Of a stretch of DNA of 64,000 nucleotides, positions 13,117 through 25,654 are shown in pieces. The notes beneath the pieces were generated by a model. That model searched no databases, was not told where the DNA came from, and saw only the letters and a program-made list of their open reading frames with translations. The translations under genes were made by a program, and so were the position numbers. The stretch is from Heterobilharzia americana (Eukaryota; Platyhelminthes; Trematoda; Strigeidida; Schistosomatidae). How positions within the stretch are numbered: position 1 is the first letter of the stretch; every line of letters begins with the position of its first letter. The stretch spans positions 115,100,741 to 115,164,740 of the forward strand of contig OX104127.1 of NCBI GenBank assembly GCA_944470555.2, read 5' to 3'.

Positions 13117-13219
13117 CAATGTTCCACTGGCCCATATAATAAATCTCGACTGTAAGTACAACACTCATTATTAAAAAGAAGATCGTGAAAATGATCCAAA
13201 AAACCTGATTTCCATATAA
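13117..13219 (-). CDS. sid-1: SID-1 exon: helix ending YYMGQW
   Basis: 103 nt between acceptor CTTGTTCTAG and donor GTAAGT. It encodes [20 protein letters not shown] and then [10 protein letters not shown], equal to the SIDT helix ...FWIVFxIIxxxxxxLLSxQLYYMGRW. One base remains. Further exons must lie to the left, at lower coordinates. Confidence 0.93.
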
Positions 13220-16200
13220 CTAGAACAAGAAGAAAGAAGACAAAAGAATAATACACGTAAAGGACAACAAGACTCACAATTTTATTTAAGTTATTTTGGT
13301 TGAATCCACTGAGACACAAGATGAGGCTAACATTATCAGAATAAAAGTAGTCCGTCGTAATGTGAAGTAGTCACTAAACTATAACTAGTCTAGATCTGCA
13401 ATTTTCAGTGTTGACTGAAGCTTACTAAGGCATAACAAATGATCATCATCATCATCATCATCATAGAACAGAGCATAGAGTGGCAGTCAACTGGATCTTT
13501 ACCTCAACTTCATCGATTTTGAACAGGCCTTCGACAAGGTCGACCGACAAGTAATTTGACAGGCAGCTGCTTCAACACTACGGTTTTAGTACCATAAACC
13601 TTTATCAAACTCATTCAACACCCATATGACGACACCACATGCCAAGTGATTCACAATGGAAAGGTCAGTGATGCCTTTGAAGTTTGGACAGGAGTAAAAC
13701 AAGCCTGCTGCCTACTGTCACCGATCATCTTCCTGATTGTGGTGTACTGTGCTGGATCATGCAACAAACTGTAAAGAGCTGTGAGAAGATGGGCATACGC
13801 TGGCTGGACCGATGAAAAGACCTCAGAAGATTTGGATTTCACCGCCAATCATGATGATTTATGTCCAATGTCTTGTTGCATGAGCTCGAAGATCTGAAGA
13901 CGAAAACCAACGATTTGATGGAAGATGCAAGGCAGCGAAGACGGGACTTCAGGTGATTGTGGAGTAGACAGAGGTGATGAAGATACCGAACCAACAACGA
14001 CAACAACAAGCACCGGTCACCATCAAGGGGAGAAACCTAAAGGAAGTTGTCTCTTCTACCTACCTACCAAAGGAAGGTACACGACGATAAAATCATTTTT
14101 CAGTGTTTACTAACGTAATATGGCTTCAGATACAATAATAGTATTATTATTACTATCATTATTGTATACTTCATAGGGTGATAATGTTAAGAGACCAGTA
14201 ACCAGGTAAAAGGATATGACCATATATTCATGCTATTTCATTTCTTAGTGCCACACGCCGTCGGTAATTGTTTCCCATGTGCATAAAGTAATATTCATAA
14301 GTTAACAAATTTAATAAAATTGCAGTATGATGAAGAAAAAACTTACAACACCAAGAACTCCGAGGAAAATGACTACAGCCATTACCATATAAGCTGAGTG
14401 AGCTGATGCATTAACATCTGGATGCCTCGTCTGATATATTTTCAGCATAATCAACATAGCAAGAATATACATGTAGGCTGTGTCTGAAATATATGCATAA
14501 AGAATTCAGTAAATCTAATATTTCAGAAGCAAATTATGCTGGAAAGCAACATGTACATATTTTCAAGCAGTTAAAAGGATAAATTACTACAGAGATAAAA
14601 AGGATAAAGTTGTATATTGACAAATAAACTTTTTGACCTAGACTATGCGATTAGACTTATACTTGAAAATATTACTTTGATACGATAACGTGACTTAGAC
14701 ATTCTATACGTCTTACTGTGCAATATCACTTATAATTGATTGCCGAAGCTATACGAAGTATGTTGGTAGATTATTCAAATATGCATGATCCTACCCGATA
14801 TATTTCAAGTCACCTATCAAAATGCTTGATACCTCCAGTTCTATGCATTTGTGCACATAAATAACACCGTCTCAATGTACAGTGAAGTATAAATACAAAA
14901 CAAAATCAATTCGGCTAAACGATTGTTTTTTGAAACAATGAGACAGAAATATAACTTTAAAAAATAGTTGAAAACAATAATAGGAAGTATCTTTCTTCAT
15001 AAAGAATGTTTTACACATGAAACCACTAGAACATAATTGTTTGAGTTTCCTGTTTTCATTTATAGTGTCTCAACTTCCTAATACACTAGATAATAGTATC
15101 TAGATCTACAGTCTTATATAACGAGGTGTGGAAAGTTACTTGAACAGTGGTAAGCTGGAGTTGAACATGAAAATGCAGTCATAATCTAAGACATGACAAT
15201 CAACTGTCACGAGACAACTATTACACTATTTGAAGCGAAAATCAAGTTGAAATGAACTAGTAAGCATACCAAAGTGTTAAGCAAACTTAAGAATCCCCTA
15301 AAGTTCATGAGGTTGTGAAAACGTTAGAATCTATTTAAGGAAATTTAAAAACAGATACCAGATGGTAAAGCAGGCAATTTAAATGAAGTAATAGGTTTAA
15401 CTGAATGTTTTCACTGCATTCAGTTCTGTGAAAACCCTTCTCTCGCTGTCTTTACTTGTAACTACAAGAACCCAGTCACATAGGTAATGAATCTGTTACT
15501 GATATTGTCTAGTGAAGTATTTCTGCAGTTATGTTGTTTTATATGTAGTTTTCAATGAAATACCGGTTAGTGTGAATTCAGAATCACAAACCGTGCAAAT
15601 TGAAAAACTCTACCATCCGGAAGTTCCTATCTTCAGTTACAGATATTCTTCATTTTTTTTGAAGCATGGAGCCCTACAAAGACACTGAATGGAAAGGCAT
15701 AATGATGCCAATAATATGAAATAGTTCATTACTTATATTGGTTTACATAAAACACTTTCTAGCAATTCTAACGCTACTTATCTCCTGTAATATTCATTAC
15801 ACTATCGTATCTTTCCGAAGTGAAAATATTCCTTTTATTGATTCTTGTTCAGTGAAATAGAATCACAATGTGGAAAGTAAATACAACCAATTATCCGATT
15901 GTGTTCTCCTTCAACACAATCAGTTTAAGAAATAAAGACCGAACTATGAGTTAAAGTGGGCCAAAGATTAAGCTTGAATTTACTTTCCCTGATAATGAAG
16001 GCAATAAACTGTTATCTTATCTACTTGTAGGTGCCTAGTTTGAAGCATTTATTAATTATTTTGCCAAGGGAAAATATGTAGACGGTTCAACAAAAGAAAA
16101 ACCTGAAAATCTTAAGTAAGTATCCGCTGGACACAAGTAAAAATGTGCCACAACTGTATACACTCAGTCTGTATGCGCTTGCCCTTTGTCTAATAAGTGA

Positions 16201-16240
16201 CCGTTACAGAACCTAGTATCACTACTACTCAACGGAAACA

Positions 16241-16330
<90 letters not shown>

Positions 16331-19300
16331 ATGAAAAGAGAAGAGAAAATATCATTACTATATTACAGTACGGTTTTTGGAAAAGTGCTGAAAGTTGTGA
16401 ATTTCTTGATTGTGGAAGAATGTAGTTTAAATTTACGATAAATCTTTCATTAACCAAATATTCATTCGTGAGAACTTCAAGAACTCAGAAATTTTACTTG
16501 TACCTGCGGAGTCTAAGTAAGTAATAAGATACACTATATTTTAGTGTTCTTAACACCTAATCACTGAAAGAAATGTCCCCGTCTTACTTAGTTTATTAAT
16601 TAAGCGAAATCCACTTAAACAATTTCATTTTCCAAGGTGGTTGCAGACTTCTACTGAAAACTGTTAAACTATGTACATACAGGTGAAAAATGAGACAAAG
16701 GTCAAGTGATTTGAACCTCATTATTACTTGTTGATTTTATTTTGATACCTATTAGGATTCAAATTATCATTGAGAGAAATCTAGGGTATTGAGAAGAAAG
16801 GTAAATTTTACAAGAATTTTATTTTGATAACTTACCAAACTGGAAATTAGAGAAGCTTGGGCACATATGGTAACAAGCACTCATCAAACCTTCCATAGTC
16901 AATGCCAAACCCATTGCATAAAATAAACCATAATGTTGTGGAATTCCTAGCACCTAGTGATATTTTTATAAATGATAAATAAATAACTGGAATATACAAG
17001 ATCTATAAGTTAGTTATACGATAAACTTAGCGAATTGAATAAAATTCATAAAAAGAATAATACATACTGCTACATATGTATAAGGAATCAGCAGAGTAAC
17101 CTGCAGCGTAACTATATTTAGGCGAATATTTATGCTCTTAGTGAGGTTCAACTAATTATACCTTAGCTGTTATAGCTCAGGATGCTAACACATAACATTA
17201 TGAACAGCTGACAACTCCTAATGAAATCGATTAACCCATAATAGTCAGTCATTAAATAGAAGTGTAGTTAGCGCTTTGATCTTTGGAACCAGCCAAGTTC
17301 TATCAACCTCGTCCACAAGAGGAAAAGAGTATAAGTTTTCTTAAGCTAAAAACCAACTCGATACACAGATAGGAAACTTTCCGACTCTGTATAAACAATG
17401 CATTACAATTTCATGAGAATAACCTAATAGCCAAAATGAATACTATATCTGATAGAACTCAGTCAAACATGAAAGGCGGGGGTATACTGACTAAGATAAT
17501 TATTCTTATTCATTACCTGTCCCTTGGGTTCCTCCTAGTGGGACATAAGGTTTCAGTGACATGTCTCTATTTCACTCTCTTCTCTGAAATACATTTAATT
17601 TGGCTCCAACACTGCCCACAAGCTCTCATTTCTTCTTCATCCAATCCCCTCCATGTCACCCTCCACTCACACGCCAAACTCGTCGTTTCCTATTTGGATT
17701 CCACTCGAGGGCCTGGCCTGGCCCGGCGCGTGATGTCTCCAAATGGTTTTCTCAGTGTATGCCCACTTCAATCCATCTCCACTTTCTTCTTCTGCATATT
17801 TGTTGGGTGATGGGTTCTGGGTCGGTTCATTACCAGCCAGAGTTCCTTGTTGCTTATTCTCTCTGGCCATCTGATCTTCAGTATCGAGTGAGCTTAGGTG
17901 GCAGCCATTGACAAATGTCTGCAGTTTGTTGGAAGCGCTTATTTTGACGCGCCAAGTTTCTGAACCATATAGCAGCACTGACTAGACATTGGTGTTGAAA
18001 ATCCGGATCTTGTTCTTTATGCTGAGTGCAGTGCAGCAGATCTCCACAGTAATTTCAAATTAATGAACGCCTGTCTTGCTGTACTTCCGATCCTGGCTGC
18101 TTTCACGTCCTCATCTGTCCCGCCACCTACAGTTGAAACGATTCTGCCTTGCCTAGGTGTAGGTGTAGGCGAAGGAGACAACTTCCTTTAGGTTTCTCCC
18201 CTTGACGGTGACTGGTGTTTGTTGTTGTCGTTGTTGGTTCGGTATCTTCATCACCTCTGTCTACTCCACAATCACCTGAAGTCCCGTCTTCGCTGCCTTG
18301 CATCTCCCGTCAAATTGTTGGTTTTCATCTTCAGATCTTCGAGCTCATGCAACAAGACATTGGACATAAATCATCATGATTGGCGGTGAAATCCAAATCT
18401 TCTGAGGTCTTTTCATCGGTCCAGCCAGCGTATGCCCATCTTCTCACAGCTCTTCACAGTTTGCTGCATGATCCAGCACAGTACACCACAATCAGGAAGA
18501 TGATCGGTGACAGTAGGCAGCAGGCTTGTTTTACTCCTGTCCAAACTTCAAAGGCATCACTGACCTTTCCATTGTGAATCACTTGGCATGTGGTGTCGTC
18601 ATATGGGTGTTGAATGAGTTTGATAAAGGTTTATGGTACTAAAACCGTAGTGTTGAAGCAGCTGCCTGTCAAATTACTTGTCGGTCGACCTTGTCGAAGG
18701 CCTGTTCAAAATCGATGAAGTCGAGGTAAAGATCCAGTTGACTGCCACTCTATGCTCTGTTCTATGATGACGCGTAGTGTAGCGTTGCAATTCGATCCAC
18801 ACGAAATCTGTGTTTCTTGAAGCTAGCCAGCCTGTCCCAGTCGTATTTTTGAATCCAGAGCATCTTTTAATCTCTCCAGGATGATGCGGCTCAATATTTT
18901 GCTTGCGCGGATAGGGACAAAGGCATGATTCCGCACCAGTTCCTGCAAACACTTAGGTCTCCCTTATTTGGGAGTTTGACAATGTAGCCCTTCTTCAAAT
19001 CTACAGGTACCTTCTCCTCCTTCCACAACTTATGCAGCAGAGGTGTGAGCATCTCCACAAATGTCTCTGAGTCTGTTTTCAGTGCTTCTGGACGAATTTC
19101 ATCTGGTCCTGCTGCTCTCCCAGATTTCAGCAACTTCAAGGCGTTCAGGACCTCACTTCTGCTCTTGTCAGAGGGCTTGAGTTCACTGCTAAGTCTGTGA
19201 CTGGGTTGCTGGTGGTATTTCTGGACGAGTTGCAGCTGGTGGTGGTCGATTCAAGAGCTTTCCGAAGTGGTCAGCTCATCGTTTCCTTTCTTTCTCCTCT

Positions 19301-22300
19301 TTGATAACTACGTTTCCTTCACTATCCTTCATTGGTTTCATCTGCATTGATCTCTTCACTACCAGATAGTAACCTGGTTATTTGATAAAGTGTTGTCAGG
19401 TCTCCTCTACATGCAGCCTGTTCTGTTTCACTTGCCAATGTGTCGTAGAAATGTCTTTTGTCTTTGCACGCACTCTTCTTCACTTCTTTGTTCAGTGTAG
19501 TGTTTTGTAGGTTGTGTTCAGTTCCTCTTTTCACTGTTCATCCCTGCACTGCACTACACTGCACTAGTTCATCTTCCGCTTCATCGTTTGTCTCTTCCTC
19601 CTCTATCAGCTCCCCTTTACCCGTCGAGGCCCATTCCCCGTCTTGCTTCTTATTCCTTCCTAACACAGTTATGCAGGTTTCCTCCCACCTCTCTTTCACA
19701 TACTTCCAGTGTTCTTACACGAAGGTTTCCTCCACGATGCTGCCTAATGTCTCCCACTTTCTCCTAATAGCTGAATAACATGAAGATATCTTTCGTAATT
19801 TCCTCCTTCACTTTTTGTTATCGCTGTTCAACCTGAACTGTGCTACATCAACAACTTCTTTCAAGGCTTTCACAGATAGTCAGTGGTCTGAACCTAAATC
19901 TACCCCCCTTCTTGATCTCTTGTCAAGTAGGCTGCGTCCGCATCTGCATCTCCACTTTCTTCACATTCACATAAAGTCGATCTGATTTTTACTGTGTCAT
20001 GGTGTCTGGTGAAATCAAATCCATGTCACTGACTTGTGAATATCCTTGTGTTTGTACACACTGTTCAAGATCACCAAGTGATTAAATGAGAAGAAGTCTG
20101 AAAACAGTTCTCCATTCTCGTTCATCACCTCAACCAGTGCTCCTCCACCCATGATCACTTCTCTTCCTATGTTGTCCCCTCCCAGTTTGGCACTCATGTC
20201 ACCCATTAGAATTTCGATGTCGCCAACTGGAGTGGGGTCTTGTCCAGTACTGATTGCAGTTGTCTATAGAGTTCCTCCTTCTTCTCTTCATCCGCATTAT
20301 TTGTAGGCACGTAGCATTGTATGGTTCCTGTCATGATCCTGGAGGAGATTGGTTCCCACTGCATGAGAGAGACCCTTCGACGCTCTCACGGACATCATGA
20401 TAGCCACTCCAAAACTCAATGTGCTGTGCTCGTGGTTGTCGTCTGGATGACAATATCAGAGTAGATTATTGACTCCTCTACAGTTGACAGTTGGGAGAGT
20501 TCACTTCCATTCCATCTGCTTTCGCAAATTCCTAACACTTCAATGAGATACCTTCTCATCTGATTTGCAATTTGGGCAGTCTGGCTAGCTTCATACATGA
20601 TGCGGACATTCCATGTCCCTATGTTTACTTTCGCTTTCATGGAGAGTGGGAAGACACCTTGGCCAATTGGCTTCCCGAGTGCTTTCTTCAACCGGCGTCA
20701 TTTCGTCTCCATGATCCCAGTGAGGAATAAGTTTGTTTTTATTTTTTATATTTTGTTTGTGCTTTGAAGTTTCTTCAGGCGTTAGACTGGTTTTGACTAG
20801 GATACTGTCTGTCAACCAAAGTGAAATAGTATTTTGAAAAACATTGCTGCGTACTTGAAATTCCAAAAATGAGTCCACTGCTTGAAGAAATGACACCTTT
20901 TTTGGTAGTTATTTAGAAAACATGTAGAAGCAAACCATTTGCACAACATTGATAATGAGGTTATTTTCACTTTGTCCATCTGCAGTAGACGAAGTTCTAT
21001 GAAATGGATTTTTATAGCATCACATTTCTAGGTTAACTGCCTTCGAAGAAAGAATGTCTACTGACTCCATGTATTATAAAAGAAGCATGAGCATTTCCGT
21101 TTGCATTTATAACGAGTGATGTTCTACAGTTACCTAGTGATTACCTTTTATTTATAGCTAGGTTTAATCATCAATACTTAAGATGCACTGATAGTAAATT
21201 CGTTATTCCTGTTCAGAAATTGACTGAAAACGGCATTGGTGAATCAGTAAAATGAGAAGGTAATTTCCTAAAACAAGTTATGTCACTGATTGCATGTACT
21301 TGAGAAAACAGAGCGAGTAATGAGTGATAAACAAACATTTTTTAAAATAAAGATAACGTTGAACAACACTTGTACCCATATGCTGTTTAGTTTCCTAGAA
21401 AGCCAACCAATGAAAAAACCCAGTCTTAAAAATTAAAACCAGATTATTCTCACTTACGTTGATAAATAGTTCTGTATGCATATCAGGATGTACTATTTTT
21501 TCTACCTGAGACTCATCGGCTGGATGAACCTGCCTCTTATTGGGTGATGTTGGTCTCACTAGGACTCAAATCCACGATCGATCGCTTCAAACGCTAGAGC
21601 GTTATCCACTAGGATCCTAAGAACAGGATCATTCATTAGGAAGTACGTAAATCAGGCTGACGAGTCCCAAATAAGACGAAACGCGCGCACTGGATTCGCC
21701 TGATAGCCACTATCCATCAATACTACCAAATTTGAAAAATACCAGCAATATCGAGGCATCCACATGGGAGCTCACATGTCAATAGTGGCTAACCAATTGG
21801 GTCCAATCAACGGAGGTGAAGCACAAGCTATAACATCAAAGACTGTATATATAATGTTGCAAAAGCGTCGAACGCAGTATTTTTTTATAGGATTTGTCCA
21901 TAATACAACAGATACGAAAAGGCAAAAGTATTATCAACTGATTTTAAAAACTCCTTCCCGACTCCATATAAGGATGATCTCTATGGCAAACCGCTTCTAA
22001 TGAATATCCAGTGCTACTTTCTACACATCCTACAGCAAATTATTAAGTAATCAGAGCTACTTGCGCGAATGCATACAAGTAGTATACATGGCAACATCGA
22101 AAGCTATAACTGACGACTGTTGAGGAATCAAGTAAAAAAACACACAATATTCCATAAAAAGACGAAGAGTAAGAACAGTGTAGAATGAGATACAGAACAA
22201 TAGATAGTTTGTAAATGGAAACTATATTGTAAGGTTTAGCATTTTTACCAAGTGAACCAGTGATATCAAACCAGGATAATGTAGTGTTAGAGAATAAACA

Positions 22301-25300
22301 ATTTGAGAGTAAATATTAGTGCGAATATTCAAGCTTCAGAAGAGTGAGTGAGTACATCTGCGCCACTAGGATCGATTTTCATTCCTGTCACCAAGAGTCC
22401 TCAACCACTCATTTTTTTCGTCTCGGAAATCCTAACCAGGCAGTCTAAATCTCCCCAAATGGCTTAGACAGCAGTTAAGGACATCATCGGTTAGTGTCAC
22501 GTCTTGGTCTGGCCAACCTGAACCCTCTTCCAGCCTAATCTAACTTCCCCTAGCAATGCGATGACTTGAGATGCGTAGTATATGTCCAAGCCATCTCAGT
22601 CAATGAAGGTTCACAACCGTATAAGCTGACTTGCGAAATGGAAAAACAACAATTTACTAACCTGAGAATTCGGGTTCAAATTCTTCATCCGTCTATGAAG
22701 GATATCTCTAAATAATTGAAAAGAAAAACTCTTTATATACAAATAAGTACTACTTTTTCGCTTGAAAATCATAAAAAATATTACACCTGTTACTTATAAA
22801 GAATGATTTTTAAGTTGAATATTCACAGAATGAGAGTGAGTGAAGATTATTAATTTTCCTTTATACTAAACCCTCAAGGAATTTAATGAGGTTATGAATT
22901 TTGCAACTAAGACTACCTACTTATGTTAAATATACTATTTAATTAATACACTCAGTAACCTTGTGCACATTTGTGCAGTAGGCAATGAGCCGAGCTTTAT
23001 ATGTGAAGGGGAACGATACTACCTGGCTACCCAAACCTCGGTAGGTGGAGCGGAGTTGCAACCCGTGACCCATTGGTTGAAAGTCATCTCTATAAGCCAA
23101 TGAGCCACAGCTCTATCGTATATGAAACAGGACGATTCTAAGTCACTATAATCTTCATTCAGCTTTATGTAAGCTAACAGACAAACAATTTGTTAAATAC
23201 AGTAGTTTGACTGAACAGTGAATTCCTGAAACTGTGTGCTACGAAGTTATGCAAGGTAGTCCTAATGTCATCGGCTTAAAGAGAGGTGTGACAAGGTCTG
23301 TCATATGAACACCATCTTTGCCGTATAAATGACAAATTTCACTAAGTACATCTGTTTATTAATCTGGTAGGTTGGTATTGAGGTCAAAAGGTCTCCAGCA
23401 TGTCAATGAGCCTCCTAGTTAGTACTTATACGATAGATTAAATAATGTATTCAGTTGGTCAAGTCAAACAATAATGAACTAGCGACAAAAATCTGAAGGT
23501 CTACATGTCATCATAAACTCACACAGCACGCGTTTCTATGAGCCATCATCTTTTTTAACCTCATAACTAATAATAAATGTAATAACTATAAGTGTTAGGG
23601 CTTTTGACCCCTAAAAACTAACTTATAATATACAAATAATTTCATTGTAAAATTCAAACCTTATTTTCGCTCCATGCAATGCTACTTATTTTTATCGCGG
23701 TTTAAGATACTAAACGCTGATTAACACATTTTACACTTTTAAAGTTCCATTTTGTTTTTCCTGGTCAAGGCTCATGAAAAAGTATATGATCGCACTATTT
23801 TGGTATACTAGAAAATAAAACGATAAGTTTGAAGAAAGCTGAAAAGTAATAAGCAGAAGTATTTCCTTATTTTTATATAATCCCATTTCAGTCTATTTTA
23901 TTTGGTCATAACATTTTCACTTCTTTTGATCTTTATCATATCATATTTTGTCACACTGATATATTCACATTTCTTATTTCACATAGTCTTTGATCTCTAA
24001 TCTGCCATATTTTGCCAACTGATTCGATGATTCATGAAATATGATCATCATTCATATTAATGAACGATTCCACTTATTGTAAAAATGAAATACACAAGTG
24101 TAAGCTAAAATGGAAAATCTAGGAGTTCGAATTATAGTGCATTAAGTAAAACAGTGTAAGGGATAATACGAGTTTGCCTTGGGGGCAATGACAGAGCTAG
24201 TTTAATAGACGTATCACAATGAAAAAGTATTGTACTGCTGGAGATTTTTTCAGGTACGACTAGGAAGTCTTCATCTTGCATTTCATTTCACTCAATAACA
24301 AATTCAGTTCGAAACTCTGCAAAATATCATGCTTTTCCGCTCTTTTTCTACGGTAAACAAAAGAACTAAGGAGTTTCCAGAGACGACTAATATGCATCAC
24401 ATTACAGAACTGAATTCCATTCACACTACATTCAGAATATAGTAGCCAATATTAAAATGTAGTCAATTTTGCTGACTAAATTATATCAACTGAGCTGCGC
24501 ACTACAGTAGTCACCAACCTAAGTAACTTGATACTGACACTGTCTACCTACAAATGGAACGACTAGTTTGCACTCGACTGAAATGTTAAGAGGTATCTCG
24601 GTTAGAATTTTGTATCAGTGATGAGAATAAAAGCCAAATTAAATGAAGAAAAAGAATTAAACATCAAATTTTATTAAGGACAAAACACGATAGATAGATA
24701 GATAGATAGATACTTACCGCCGTGCAGTTAAGCCTAGAAATAATAATCCGAGCATAACATAGCCAATATTTGAAATGATATTGTTGAAAGCAGTAAAGAT
24801 GCCAAGTGAATGAGCACACTCAAAATTGTAATAACATAAATCTTCGTTGCCAGTCTCAAAAACAGCCTATCATGAAAATAAAATAACATTGAAAAAATTG
24901 TAAATATTATTGGGGAAAGACAATGACTTATATTAAGTATCTGATAAAAAAAGATTTAATATTAATATAAGAATAAACTAAAAGCATGATCTACACAAAT
25001 TTATCTCCATCAGACTTCCATTTGGTAGCCTTCCATTGAGTTTCCTTATATAGTACTGCTATCCGTGACTAAGACAGACTGGAAATAAACTTCATAAAAT
25101 CTATAAAAGATAAGTTATCACGAGAGTTTTCTACCGAGACATTTATAAAATAACCAGCAAATCAAAAAAGATAATTATTAAGGCCAATGAAAATGATAAA
25201 TTATTGAAAGGTGCGTAATATCATGATGATAATCACAGACACATTTTAAAAATATGTAAAATAAATTTAAGCATTTATGGTTAACAAGTACCGTGTTCTG

Positions 25301-25599
25301 AGAATATTGGTGACAGAACTCTTAATGACATAAAAGTTATCATTCTGAACACAAATTCACTAATGAAATTATTTATCCCACCTTATTTACATTCACTGAA
25401 AATCTTATTGGTCCAGCCACTGTGATCGACAACAATCGAATTCCTTGCCTTTGTCAAGGTACTGACATTAGTTGGAGAGCAATTGAAAAATAGTGAGAGT
25501 CCCATACAGTTAGTATGGCACTACCCCTCAGAAGTGTACACCTACGACCACACTAGTTATCCTTAAACAACGACATCAAAAGTTTTTATAAAATACGAC

Positions 25600-25654
<55 letters not shown>

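Noticed and set aside
16164..16457. Open frame with a long (IY)n repeat
   Set aside because: It is a translation of the AT microsatellite; no splice or family support.
17055..17110. Minus-strand exon [11 protein letters not shown] in the SID-1 linker intron
   Set aside because: Its length is divisible by three and so cannot bridge the required phases; in the phase needed it contains a stop.
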